Assembly: GCF_002257645.1 (NCBI RefSeq)
Contig: NZ_NQMO01000003.1
Coordinates: forward strand, 372,001-436,000
Length of the DNA: 64,000 nucleotides
Direction of reading: 5' to 3'
DNA from: Paenibacillus sp. XY044
GTDB lineage: Bacteria; Bacillota; Bacilli; Paenibacillales; Paenibacillaceae
In this document: in pieces, positions 36,912 through 45,518 of the stretch
How positions within the stretch are numbered: the first letter of the stretch is position 1
Layout: every line of letters starts with the position of its first letter
The notes under the pieces: generated by a model
What the model saw: the letters and a program-made list of their open reading frames with translations, nothing else
Told to the model about the DNA's origin: nothing
Databases searched by the model: none
Translations under genes and position numbers: made by a program

Positions 36912-38243
36912 ATGCAATTTTTAAAAACAAACTGGATACGTGCGGCAGCTGCGGTTCTGCTGATGTTCGTGCTGGGCGGATGCACGTTTATCAGCGATCC
37001 GGTCAGCTTGATGAAGACGCCGATGCTGTCCGCGGATAAAGAGACGCTGAGCTCGATCATTCACGCTCAGCTTCCTGAAGGGGCGGACCTCATCCGCTCG
37101 AGGGAAGAAGCCGATACGAACTTGATCCATTTCGTGGATCTGGACGGAGACAAGGTCAACGAAGCGGTCGTATTTTACGAAACGCCGGATCAGCAGGTGG
37201 TCATCCATAGCATGATTTTCAAGCTTGTCAATGGCATCTGGACGAAACAAACGTCTTTTGACGGTGAGGGAAGGGTGCTGGAATCCCTTCAATTCAAAGA
37301 CCTGAACAATGACGGCAAACCCGATATCATTGCCGGGTATTCGAGAAGGGACGAAAACCCTTTGAACCGTTTGTTCGTCTATACGTATACGGAGGGAAGC
37401 ATCAAGAAAGACCTGATGCAGGATTACACCAATTTCGTCATTATGGACCTGAACGGGGACAAAAAGAACGACCTGACGATTATTAGCCTGAAGCAGAACG
37501 ACCAGGCTTATGTGGCCACTTACCAGTATGAAGACGGCAGCTACGTGGAGATCGACAAGCTGGATATGGATCCGTATGTTTCGAATTATTACAATATTGT
37601 CGCAGGTAACGTCTATAAGGATCCAGAAGGTAGAGCCAAGGAAGGCATTGTGATCGATACCTCGATCGGCGGGGGAGACGCCTCTTATTCCAACATCATC
37701 GTAATGGAGGACGGGAAGCTGGAGTCCGTGTTCGGGGGCAACCAGGACACCACCTTCAAGGATATGCCGGTCAAGAGCGGCGACGTGAACAACGACGGGA
37801 TCATCGAAATCGGCACCGTGGAACCGCCGATCGGCTGGAACTATTTCAAGCCGGATGAAATTCCGAACTTCTTCGTGTATTCGCAGTGGGACGGCAAACA
37901 AGGACTAAAATTCGTCGCCGAGCAGTATCGTGATTTACAGAACGGTTTTGAGCTGGGCTTCTTCCCGCCGGAGTGGCATAACAAAGTGACGGTGGACACC
38001 AAGTCCATCAAAAACCAGTATTTGCGCTTCGTAATGGTCGATACCGGCAAGACGGTGGCCGAAATTAAATTTTTTACGCTGGCCGAATGGGATAAGCAGC
38101 ACGAGGAGTGGAAGTACCTGTACCGGACCAACGACAAGGTGATCGGCTACAAGAAATACGGGGACTTTGATATCGACAACAGCCGGAAGCAGCTGAAAAA
38201 CGAGGTACCCCCGATTGAAAGGAAGGAAAAGATCAGTGAGTAA
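36912..38243 (+). CDS. FG-GAP/VCBS-repeat lipoprotein
   Basis: 443 residues. The lipobox VLGGC near residue 25 predicts anchoring to the outer face of the membrane. Three or more EF-hand-like FG-GAP repeats are visible: DLDGDKVNEAV, DLNNDGKPDI, DLNGDKKNDL and DVNNDGIIEI, which usually bind Ca2+ in a beta-propeller. The start is ATG 36912 with a weak GAGTGA site; the frame opens 39 bases upstream. Its end overlaps the response regulator gene by 8 bases, so it is in the same operon and may be a sensing partner of the kinase. Confidence 0.8.
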   Translation: MQFLKTNWIRAAAAVLLMFVLGGCTFISDPVSLMKTPMLSADKETLSSIIHAQLPEGADLIRSREEADTNLIHFVDLDGDKVNEAVVFYETPDQQVVIHSMIFKLVNGIWTKQTSFDGEGRVLESLQFKDLNNDGKPDIIAGYSRRDENPLNRLFVYTYTEGSIKKDLMQDYTNFVIMDLNGDKKNDLTIISLKQNDQAYVATYQYEDGSYVEIDKLDMDPYVSNYYNIVAGNVYKDPEGRAKEGIVIDTSIGGGDASYSNIIVMEDGKLESVFGGNQDTTFKDMPVKSGDVNNDGIIEIGTVEPPIGWNYFKPDEIPNFFVYSQWDGKQGLKFVAEQYRDLQNGFELGFFPPEWHNKVTVDTKSIKNQYLRFVMVDTGKTVAEIKFFTLAEWDKQHEEWKYLYRTNDKVIGYKKYGDFDIDNSRKQLKNEVPPIERKEKISE

Positions 38244-38934
38244 AGTTTTAATTTTGGAAGACGAAGATTCCATCCGCAGTTTTATTGTGATCAACTTGAA
38301 ACGCAACGGCTTTGATGTACTGGAGGCGGCAAACGGGAACGAGGCGCTGGATAAACTGACGTCCAACCCCGATATCGATATCGCGCTGCTGGACGTCATG
38401 GTTCCGGGGATTGACGGCTTTGAGGTATGCCGCCGCATCCGCGAAACCAACGAACGGATCGGCATTATCTTTTTGACCGCGAAAGTGCAGGAGCAGGACA
38501 AAGTGTACGCCCTGTCCGTCGGCGCGGACGACCATGTGAGCAAGCCGTTCAGCCCGACTGAATTAATCGCGCGGATCCAGTCGCTGCTGCGCCGGGTGAA
38601 CGTTCACCGTGAAACGTCGGCGAAGGTCAGCTTCCACTCCGGTCCGTTCAGCCTGGACCTGATCTCCAAGCAGTTCAAAAAGAATGGGCAAGCGATCGAA
38701 CTGACACCGACCGAATTTTCCCTGATCCAGTTTTTCCTCGAAAAAGAAAACACGCCCCTGAGCAGGGACGTACTGCTTGATCACGTATGGGGCAAAGAAT
38801 ATATGGGCGATCCTAAGATCGTGGACGTGAACATCCGCCGTCTCCGCCAAAAAATCGAGGAGAATCCGTCGGACCCCGAATTTTTGCAAACCGTTTGGGG
38901 CCACGGTTATAAATGGAAGGGTCAGGGACAATGA
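38236..38934 (+). CDS. OmpR/PhoB-family response regulator
   Basis: 232 residues. The receiver has the acidic pair in LEDEDSI, phospho-acceptor Asp53 in ALLDVMVPG, the Thr in FLTAK and Lys in HVSKPFSP, so it is intact. The winged helix follows (LTPTEFSLIQFFLE, DVNIRRLRQKIEE, VWGHGYKW). Start GTG 38236 lies behind GGAAGG and inside the end of the lipoprotein gene. The stop overlaps the kinase start (ATGA). It should be phosphorylated by the next gene product. Confidence 0.93.
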   Translation: MSKVLILEDEDSIRSFIVINLKRNGFDVLEAANGNEALDKLTSNPDIDIALLDVMVPGIDGFEVCRRIRETNERIGIIFLTAKVQEQDKVYALSVGADDHVSKPFSPTELIARIQSLLRRVNVHRETSAKVSFHSGPFSLDLISKQFKKNGQAIELTPTEFSLIQFFLEKENTPLSRDVLLDHVWGKEYMGDPKIVDVNIRRLRQKIEENPSDPEFLQTVWGHGYKWKGQGQ

Positions 38935-40379
38935 TCAAGAAAGGCATACGCAGGCAGATCGTCCTGCACTACTTTATCGTAGTGTTCTCGGCGCTTTTGC
39001 TGGCGGAAGTCATTTTTTTATTAGCCATACGAACGTACTACTATGACAGTATTTATAGCCATATCAAAAACCATATCGACAATGTGGAAGATTATTATTA
39101 CCAGCGGATCAACCCGGGTCTCGACGGGAAGCGTGATCTCGCATCTATGCTGACGTACTACGACCTCAACTCGGCGAACGTGCAAATTCTGGATTCCCAG
39201 GGCAATGTGCTGATCAACTCTTCGGAATTTCAGCCCGACATGTCCGTCAAAACGGCGGATATTTCCCAGGCGCTGTCCGGCAATGTCGGCCGCTGGGTCG
39301 GGCGCCAGGCCAGCACTGGTGAGAACGTGATGGCCGTGTCGAAAATGGAGCAGAACAGCGGGCAGGATGCCTACATCGTCCGTTATGTCACCTCGCTGGA
39401 GACGGTCAACGACAAGTTGTTCAATTTGACGATGCTGGCGACGGGCGTAGGAGCGGCCGTGCTTGCCATCGTGCTCGTATTCAGTATGGGATTGGCCAAC
39501 TCGATCGTACAGCCGCTGAACACGATAACGGCCGTCTCCGCCGAAATGGCCCGCGGCAAGTTCAACCAGCGCATTAAGGGCGACTATAAGTACGAGCTTG
39601 GCGAGCTGGCATCCACGCTGAACTATATGGCCCAGGAGATCGTCCGGAGCAATCAGGTCAAGGACGATTTCATTTCGTCGATTTCGCACGAGCTCCGGAC
39701 ACCGCTGACGAGTATTAAAGGGTGGAGCGAAACGATCAATTCGGGCGGCTATGATCCCGAGGAGACACGAATCGGCATGGAGATCATCACCAAGGAGACC
39801 GAGCGCCTGATCGGCCTGGTCGAGGAAATTCTCGACTTCTCCAAATTGCAGCAGAATGAGATGAAGATTGCGATCGGCCGGGTCGACATCAAAGAGCTGC
39901 TTCAGGAAATCATGCTGAACCTGTGGACGAAGGCCGAGAGCAAGCAGATCGAGCTCCGGCTGAAATCCGGGGATCGACCGCTCGTCGCCGGGGATGCGAA
40001 CCGCTTAAAGCAGGTATTCCTCAACCTGGTGGACAATGCGATTAAATTTTCGCATGAACTTTCGGCGATCGATCTGGTCGTGTACTTCGAAGGCGACAAG
40101 GTCGTGACCGAAGTCAGGGATACAGGTATCGGCATCAGCGAAGATCACTTGATTAGAGTGCGCGACCGGTTCTTTCAGGTGGATCCGCTCAACGGCGGCA
40201 CCGGGCTCGGACTTGCCATTTCCCAGCAGCTGGTTGAGCTTCATAAAGGAATTTTGCTCATTCAGAGCACATTGGGGGAGGGGACGACGATCGTCGTGTC
40301 CCTGCCGCGGCTGCCGGAGAACACAGCCCAGACGGATGGCGTAACCGAGCTGCCTCCCGCAGAAGAGAACCTATCATGA
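38931..40379 (+). CDS. Membrane histidine kinase
   Basis: 482 residues. TM1 lies at about 10-33 and TM2 near 165-190, flanking an extracellular sensor domain of about 130 residues. HAMP follows, then the phospho-acceptor His253 in SSISHELRTPLTS. The ATPase domain has the N box NLVDNAIKFS, the G1 box DTGIGIS and the G2 box GGTGLGLAIS. The signal is unknown; the FG-GAP lipoprotein encoded two genes upstream is a plausible extracytoplasmic partner. It ends the operon before a bidirectional terminator. Confidence 0.93.
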   Translation: MIKKGIRRQIVLHYFIVVFSALLLAEVIFLLAIRTYYYDSIYSHIKNHIDNVEDYYYQRINPGLDGKRDLASMLTYYDLNSANVQILDSQGNVLINSSEFQPDMSVKTADISQALSGNVGRWVGRQASTGENVMAVSKMEQNSGQDAYIVRYVTSLETVNDKLFNLTMLATGVGAAVLAIVLVFSMGLANSIVQPLNTITAVSAEMARGKFNQRIKGDYKYELGELASTLNYMAQEIVRSNQVKDDFISSISHELRTPLTSIKGWSETINSGGYDPEETRIGMEIITKETERLIGLVEEILDFSKLQQNEMKIAIGRVDIKELLQEIMLNLWTKAESKQIELRLKSGDRPLVAGDANRLKQVFLNLVDNAIKFSHELSAIDLVVYFEGDKVVTEVRDTGIGISEDHLIRVRDRFFQVDPLNGGTGLGLAISQQLVELHKGILLIQSTLGEGTTIVVSLPRLPENTAQTDGVTELPPAEENLS

Positions 40380-40392
40380 ATATCTATACACA

Positions 40393-40434
40393 ACAAAGAG
40401 CGAACTCCCAGAAGAAAGGGGGTTCGCTCTTTGT
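40393..40434. terminator. Bidirectional terminator between the kinase gene and glgC
   Basis: ACAAAGAGCGAAC and GTTCGCTCTTTGT form a perfect 13-bp stem. Confidence 0.8.
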
Positions 40435-40452
40435 ATATCAAACCGTATTTTA

Positions 40453-41673
40453 TCAGGAGGAGAGGCCTTCGGCACGCAGACGTCCGGTTTTTTCGTATAC
40501 ATCCTGCAGGAGCCGGGAAGGCTGGGTACGGATAGTTGGTTTGGGCATAACGGTTTCGTAAGGGCCGACTACCGTCACCTGACCCGGCGTTCCTATGATC
40601 ACCGCACCGTCCTTGATGATCGCTCCTTCGCCGATAATGGCGTGCTCGATCTGAACGTTGCGTCCGATCCGGACATTCGGCATGACGACGCTGTCCTTGA
40701 TTTCGGTCATTTTGCCGACTTCAACGCCGCAGGACATGACGGACTGATGCGCTGTGCCATCCAGCGTGCATGTTTCCGAGATGAGGCAGTTGGTCGCCAT
40801 GCCGCTGCGGGTCCGCGTCGCGCCAAGCTTCGTGCGCCATGAACGGGTATACATGGGCCACTCGCTGTTGTGCAGTTTCCAGTCCAGCTCACCGGACAAC
40901 AGGTCCATATGCGCTTCCCAGAGGCTGGCAACCGTGCCGACATCTCTCCAGTATCCATCGAAGCGATAAGCGAACAGTTCGTCCTGATCCGCCAGCATCT
41001 TAGGAATGATATCCTTGCCGAAATCGTGACTAGATGCATCATCAGCGGCGTCCTCCATCAAGTGCTTGCGGAGGTATTCCCATTCAAACAAATAGATGCC
41101 CATGGAAGCCAAGTTACTCTCGGGTTCGGCAGGCTTCTCGGCAAAGTCCGAGATGCGAAGCGCGTCGTCCACGCTCATAACGCCGAACCGGCTGGCATCC
41201 TCCCAAGGCACCTCCATGACAGAAATGGTGGCTTTGGCTCCCTTGTTCTGATGAAACGTAAGCATTTGATTGTAGTCCATGTGGTAAATATGGTCACCGG
41301 ACAGGACGAGCACATGCTCTGGCTGGTGACGATCGATATATGCGATATTTTTAAAGATGGCATCAGCAGTTCCTAAATATTCCGAGGATCCTGTGTTGTA
41401 TGAAGGCAGCAGGGTGATTCCGTCCTCTCCATTTTTTTGGAGGCCCCAAGGCTCGCCTTCCCCGATATGCAGATGAAGCGATTCAGCCTCGTACTGCGTC
41501 AGCACACCAATGGTGTCAATGCCTGAGTTTACGCAGTTACTGAGAGGAAAATCGATAATACGGTAACGACCGCCGAACGGAACAGCGGGCTTTGCCAGTT
41601 TCGATGTCAGAGGTGATAATCTGCGCCCTTCACCTCCGGCAAGCAACATGGCGATGCAATCTTTTCTCTTCAT
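40453..41673 (-). CDS. glgC: Glucose-1-phosphate adenylyltransferase
   Basis: 406 residues. The N-terminal catalytic motif is [36 protein letters not shown] and the later FAEKPAEPE region hold sugar-phosphate and activator sites. The C-terminal part is a left-handed beta-helix ([21 protein letters not shown]). It makes ADP-glucose, the first step of glycogen synthesis. ATG 41673 was chosen behind GGGAGG. It is transcribed away from glgB and glgA, unlike the glgBCDAP operon of Bacillus; no glgD or glgP gene is here. Confidence 0.93.
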   Translation of the reverse strand: MKRKDCIAMLLAGGEGRRLSPLTSKLAKPAVPFGGRYRIIDFPLSNCVNSGIDTIGVLTQYEAESLHLHIGEGEPWGLQKNGEDGITLLPSYNTGSSEYLGTADAIFKNIAYIDRHQPEHVLVLSGDHIYHMDYNQMLTFHQNKGAKATISVMEVPWEDASRFGVMSVDDALRISDFAEKPAEPESNLASMGIYLFEWEYLRKHLMEDAADDASSHDFGKDIIPKMLADQDELFAYRFDGYWRDVGTVASLWEAHMDLLSGELDWKLHNSEWPMYTRSWRTKLGATRTRSGMATNCLISETCTLDGTAHQSVMSCGVEVGKMTEIKDSVVMPNVRIGRNVQIEHAIIGEGAIIKDGAVIIGTPGQVTVVGPYETVMPKPTIRTQPSRLLQDVYEKTGRLRAEGLSS

Positions 41674-41869
41674 GTCGTTTCCTCCCATTCAAATTTGTCA
41701 ATGTAGTACATAAATAAACGACTATCGCCCATCTGAAACGATTATATTGAAATCCCGCTGAAAAATTACAATTTTATTTTTCAGAAGTCATTTTTATTTT
41801 CATTTTGGCTACAATGGGGTAATGGTTTACATGCACTATATTTCTAAAGCAGGTGATTATTTGGAGAAC

Positions 41870-43975
41870 ATGAATAAGGTGCCGGGTCAGCCGCTGTCCG
41901 CGGAAGACATCTATTTGTTTCATGAAGGGACCTCCTATCACAGTCACAGGACTTTGGGCGCTCATCCTGCTGTGGAAGAAGGCGAGGAAGGCGTCCGGTT
42001 CACCGTCTGGGCCCCGCATGCCCAGGCCGTTGGCTTGGCGGCAGACTGGAACAACTGGAACGGAGAAAAGGATTCGTTATTTAAGATACCCGATTCAGGC
42101 TTTTGGACTCGCTTTTTTCCCGGAATCCGTTCAGGTACTTTTTACAAATATGACATTACCGGGCCTGACGGAGAAAGGTTCCTGAAGGCAGATCCCTATG
42201 CGTTTCAGGCGGAGCTTCGCCCGGCCACCGCTTCGGTTGTCACGGATCTTTCGGGATATGTATGGAAGGACGGACCCTGGCGAAGAAAGAAAAAAGCACC
42301 TTACCGCAAACCGCTGAATATATATGAGATTCATTTCGGCACGTGGCGGCAGAAGGAAGATGGAACCTTTTATACATACCAGGAAATGGCTGATCTTCTT
42401 ATTCCTTATTTGAGGGAAATGCATTATACCCATGTCGAGTTTATGCCGCTTGCGGAGCATCCATACGATTTATCTTGGGGATATCAGGGAACCGGTTATT
42501 TTGCCGCGACGAGCCGCTACGGTACGCCTCATGACTTTATGTATTTAGTGGATGCCCTGCACCAAGCCGATATCGGCGTCATTCTGGACTGGGTGCCGTC
42601 GCATTTCGCCAAAGACGCCCACGGGCTCCGCCGTTTTGACGGGACACCGCTGTTTGAGTACAGCGATCCCTATAAGGCCGAAAAACCCGGGTGGGGCACG
42701 CTCAGCTTCGACTTCGGCAAACCGGAGATCCAATCGTTCCTGATTTCCAATGCGATTTTTTGGCTGGACGTGTTCCACATTGACGGGCTTCGGGTCGACG
42801 CAGTTACCAGCATGCTTCGGCTCGATTTCGAGAAGCAGGAAGGACAGTTCCAGCGCAACGAGGACGGCGGCCTTGAGAACAACGAGGCGATCGCATTTCT
42901 TCGGAAGCTGAACACCGTTGTCTTCAGCTATTTTCCGAACACCCTGATGATGGCTGAAGAATCCAGCGCCTGGCCGGGGGTTACGGCTCCTGTACATGAA
43001 GGCGGTCTGGGCTTTAATTACAAATGGAACATGGGCTGGATGAACGACACGCTGGATTATGTGGAGACGCCGTTTGATCGGCGGCCCGGGCGACATCATC
43101 TGCTGACCTTCCCGATTGCCTATGCGTATTCTGAGAATTATGCGCTGCCTTTATCCCATGATGAAGTCGTTCACGGCAAAAAGTCGCTGCTCAGTAAGAT
43201 GCCTGGGGATTACGGTCAGAAATTCGCTGGACTCCGGCTTCTGCTTGGATACCAAATGACCCACCCCGGCAAAAAGCTTCTGTTCATGGGCGGAGAGTTC
43301 GGCCAGTTTATCGAATGGAAGGACCAAGAGCAGCTTGACTGGCTGCTGCTGGATTACGAGAGCCACCGCAGCATGCAGCGGTATACCGCGGAGTTAAACC
43401 GGCTGTATTTATGCGAACCGGCGCTGTGGGAGCGGGATCATGAGCTTGAGGGTTATCAATGGATCACGCCGCATGATCAAACGCAAAGCGTCATTTCGTA
43501 CCTGAGAAAAGGGAAGAAGGCCGGGGATACCCTTGTCGTTATTATCAATTTTCAACCGGTGCGTCGCGAGCATTACCGGATCGGGGTTGCCAAGTCCGGC
43601 ACGTATGTGCCTGTGTTCTGCAGCGAGGATTCCAGGTTTGGCGGAAGCGGTGAATGTAGCGCCGGATCTGTGCAGACGGAGAAGATCCCATGGCATGATC
43701 AAATCTGCAGTTTGGAATTAACGCTGCCGCCGCTCAGTATGCTGATATATAAAAAGGAGCAGACCCGAACCAAGAAGGCGGTCCCGGCCAAACAGACCAA
43801 ACCAAGCAAGCAAAGCGCCGTGGTAAAATCCGGAAAATCCGGTGCAGCAAGCCGGGTCTCGGCGCCAAAAGCCAAGGAAGTGACAGAGAAGCCCAACGCA
43901 GAAACGAACAAAAGAACGGGCAGAGGCACCGGCAGGAAACCGGTGGCGGACGACGGCCCGCAAATGGGCGAATAG
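41870..43975 (+). CDS. glgB: 1,4-alpha-glucan branching enzyme with basic C-terminal tail
   Basis: About 701 residues. An N-terminal CBM48-type domain (RFTVWAPHAQAVGLAADWNNW) precedes the GH13 barrel with catalytic residues in DGLRVDAVTSM (Asp), MMAEESSAWP (Glu) and LPLSHDEVVHGK (Asp). It adds alpha-1,6 branches to glycogen. The start is uncertain: ATG 41870 has GGAG close by, TTG 41861 is better spaced from AGGTGAT, and ATG 41822 would lie at a possible -10. The last 75 residues are a Lys/Ala/Ser-rich low-complexity tail not found in typical GlgB. glgA follows 12 bases later. Confidence 0.92.
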   Translation: MNKVPGQPLSAEDIYLFHEGTSYHSHRTLGAHPAVEEGEEGVRFTVWAPHAQAVGLAADWNNWNGEKDSLFKIPDSGFWTRFFPGIRSGTFYKYDITGPDGERFLKADPYAFQAELRPATASVVTDLSGYVWKDGPWRRKKKAPYRKPLNIYEIHFGTWRQKEDGTFYTYQEMADLLIPYLREMHYTHVEFMPLAEHPYDLSWGYQGTGYFAATSRYGTPHDFMYLVDALHQADIGVILDWVPSHFAKDAHGLRRFDGTPLFEYSDPYKAEKPGWGTLSFDFGKPEIQSFLISNAIFWLDVFHIDGLRVDAVTSMLRLDFEKQEGQFQRNEDGGLENNEAIAFLRKLNTVVFSYFPNTLMMAEESSAWPGVTAPVHEGGLGFNYKWNMGWMNDTLDYVETPFDRRPGRHHLLTFPIAYAYSENYALPLSHDEVVHGKKSLLSKMPGDYGQKFAGLRLLLGYQMTHPGKKLLFMGGEFGQFIEWKDQEQLDWLLLDYESHRSMQRYTAELNRLYLCEPALWERDHELEGYQWITPHDQTQSVISYLRKGKKAGDTLVVIINFQPVRREHYRIGVAKSGTYVPVFCSEDSRFGGSGECSAGSVQTEKIPWHDQICSLELTLPPLSMLIYKKEQTRTKKAVPAKQTKPSKQSAVVKSGKSGAASRVSAPKAKEVTEKPNAETNKRTGRGTGRKPVADDGPQMGE

Positions 43976-43987
43976 GAGGCAGAAGAG

Positions 43988-45418
43988 ATGAAAGTCATAT
44001 TTGCAGCAGCGGAATCGACACCGTTTATCAAAACCGGGGGGCTTGCCGACGTGATCGGTGCCCTGCCCAAAGCGCTCAAGCGCAGCGGCGTGGATGTGCA
44101 GGTCATTTTGCCCAAATACAAAGGGATCCCGCAGCAATTCAGGGACGAGATGGAGCATCTTACAGAAACGAACGTGCCGGTTGGCTGGAGAAGTCAATAC
44201 TGCGGCATCGAAAAGCTCGTTTACGACGGGATTCCGGTGTATTTTCTCGATAACGAATACTATTTCGGGCGGGATGGCGTGTACGGCTACATGGACGACG
44301 GCGAGCGCTTCGCCTTTTTCAACCGGGCCGTGCTTGAGGTGCTTCCGCTGATCGGTTCCGAGCCGGATGTGCTGCACTGCCATGACTGGCATACGGCGCT
44401 TATTCCGGTTCTGCTACAGGCGCACTACCGCCATAATGAGTACTATCAGCAGATCCGTACCGTGTTTACGATACATAATTTGCTGTACCAGGGAATCTAT
44501 CCTTACGATGTACTCGGCGAACTGCTGGAGCTGGGGCACCCGTATTTTACGCCTGATGGCCTTGAGTTTTACGGCAATGTCAACTTTATGAAAGGCGGGA
44601 TCGTCTACGCCGATCATGTGACGACGGTAAGTCCGACCTACGCCAGGGAAATTCAGACGGCCCACTACGGATACGGACTGGAAGGGCTGCTGTATTCGCT
44701 CGGAGACCGGCTGAGCGGAATCGTGAACGGCATTGATACGAAGAGTTATAACCCCGCAAGCGATGCGAGCCTTTACGTGAAATACCGGTCGAACTTGGCG
44801 AAGAAGAGGGAGAACAAGGTTGGGCTTCAAGAGGAACTTGGCTTGCCGGTGAAACCGGACGTGCCGCTTATCGCGATGGTGACCCGGCTGGTGGAGTCCA
44901 AAGGACTTGATCTCATCACTCGCGTGCTGGATGAGCTGCTGCATTACGACGACATCCAGTTCGTCATGCTCGGCACGGGCGATTCCGCCTATGAGCATTG
45001 GTTCCGCGAAGCGGCAGGGCGGCATCCGGACAAAATGTCGGCGCAAATTACGTTCAGCGACGCCCTGTCACGCAAAATTTACGCAGGCAGCGACATGTTC
45101 CTCATGCCTTCAAAATTCGAACCGTGCGGCATCAGCCAGCTGCTGGCGCTGCGGTACGGCAGCATCCCGATCGTCCGTGAGACCGGGGGGCTGAACGATA
45201 CGGTGCAGTCCTACAACGATTTTACGGGCGAGGGGAACGGCTTTAGCTTTACAGCGTTCAACGCCCACGACATGCTGCACACGATCCGGCGTGCGGCGTC
45301 GTTCTACCAGCAGCCGGAGCATTGGAGCAGAGTCGTCAAGAACGCTTTTGCCGGGGATTACAGCTGGAACGTGTCCGCCAAGGAATACATGGACATTTAT
45401 GACCGCGTCACCGTTTGA
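43988..45418 (+). CDS. glgA: Glycogen synthase
   Basis: 476 residues, the usual GT5 length (about 477-485). The ADP-glucose motif KTGGLADVIGALP is at residues 20-32, and the C-terminal GT-B domain shows PSKFEPCGISQLLALRYGSIPI with the catalytic Glu. It extends alpha-1,4 chains from ADP-glucose made by GlgC. AGGAGG lies 9 bases before the ATG. It is cotranscribed with glgB. Confidence 0.95.
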   Translation: MKVIFAAAESTPFIKTGGLADVIGALPKALKRSGVDVQVILPKYKGIPQQFRDEMEHLTETNVPVGWRSQYCGIEKLVYDGIPVYFLDNEYYFGRDGVYGYMDDGERFAFFNRAVLEVLPLIGSEPDVLHCHDWHTALIPVLLQAHYRHNEYYQQIRTVFTIHNLLYQGIYPYDVLGELLELGHPYFTPDGLEFYGNVNFMKGGIVYADHVTTVSPTYAREIQTAHYGYGLEGLLYSLGDRLSGIVNGIDTKSYNPASDASLYVKYRSNLAKKRENKVGLQEELGLPVKPDVPLIAMVTRLVESKGLDLITRVLDELLHYDDIQFVMLGTGDSAYEHWFREAAGRHPDKMSAQITFSDALSRKIYAGSDMFLMPSKFEPCGISQLLALRYGSIPIVRETGGLNDTVQSYNDFTGEGNGFSFTAFNAHDMLHTIRRAASFYQQPEHWSRVVKNAFAGDYSWNVSAKEYMDIYDRVTV

Positions 45419-45470
45419 GCAGACGAAGCAGGTGCAGCCGAAAACTCGGCCGCCGCTCTGAATTCAATGG

Positions 45471-45502
45471 AAAAAGCCTTCCGGAACTCCGGAAGGCTTT
45501 TT
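45471..45502. terminator. Bidirectional terminator between glgA and the neopullulanase gene
   Basis: AAAAAGCCTTCCGG and CCGGAAGGCTTTTT form a perfect 14-bp stem with a 4-base loop. Confidence 0.95.
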
Positions 45503-45518
45503 GTTATGAAGAAACGAC

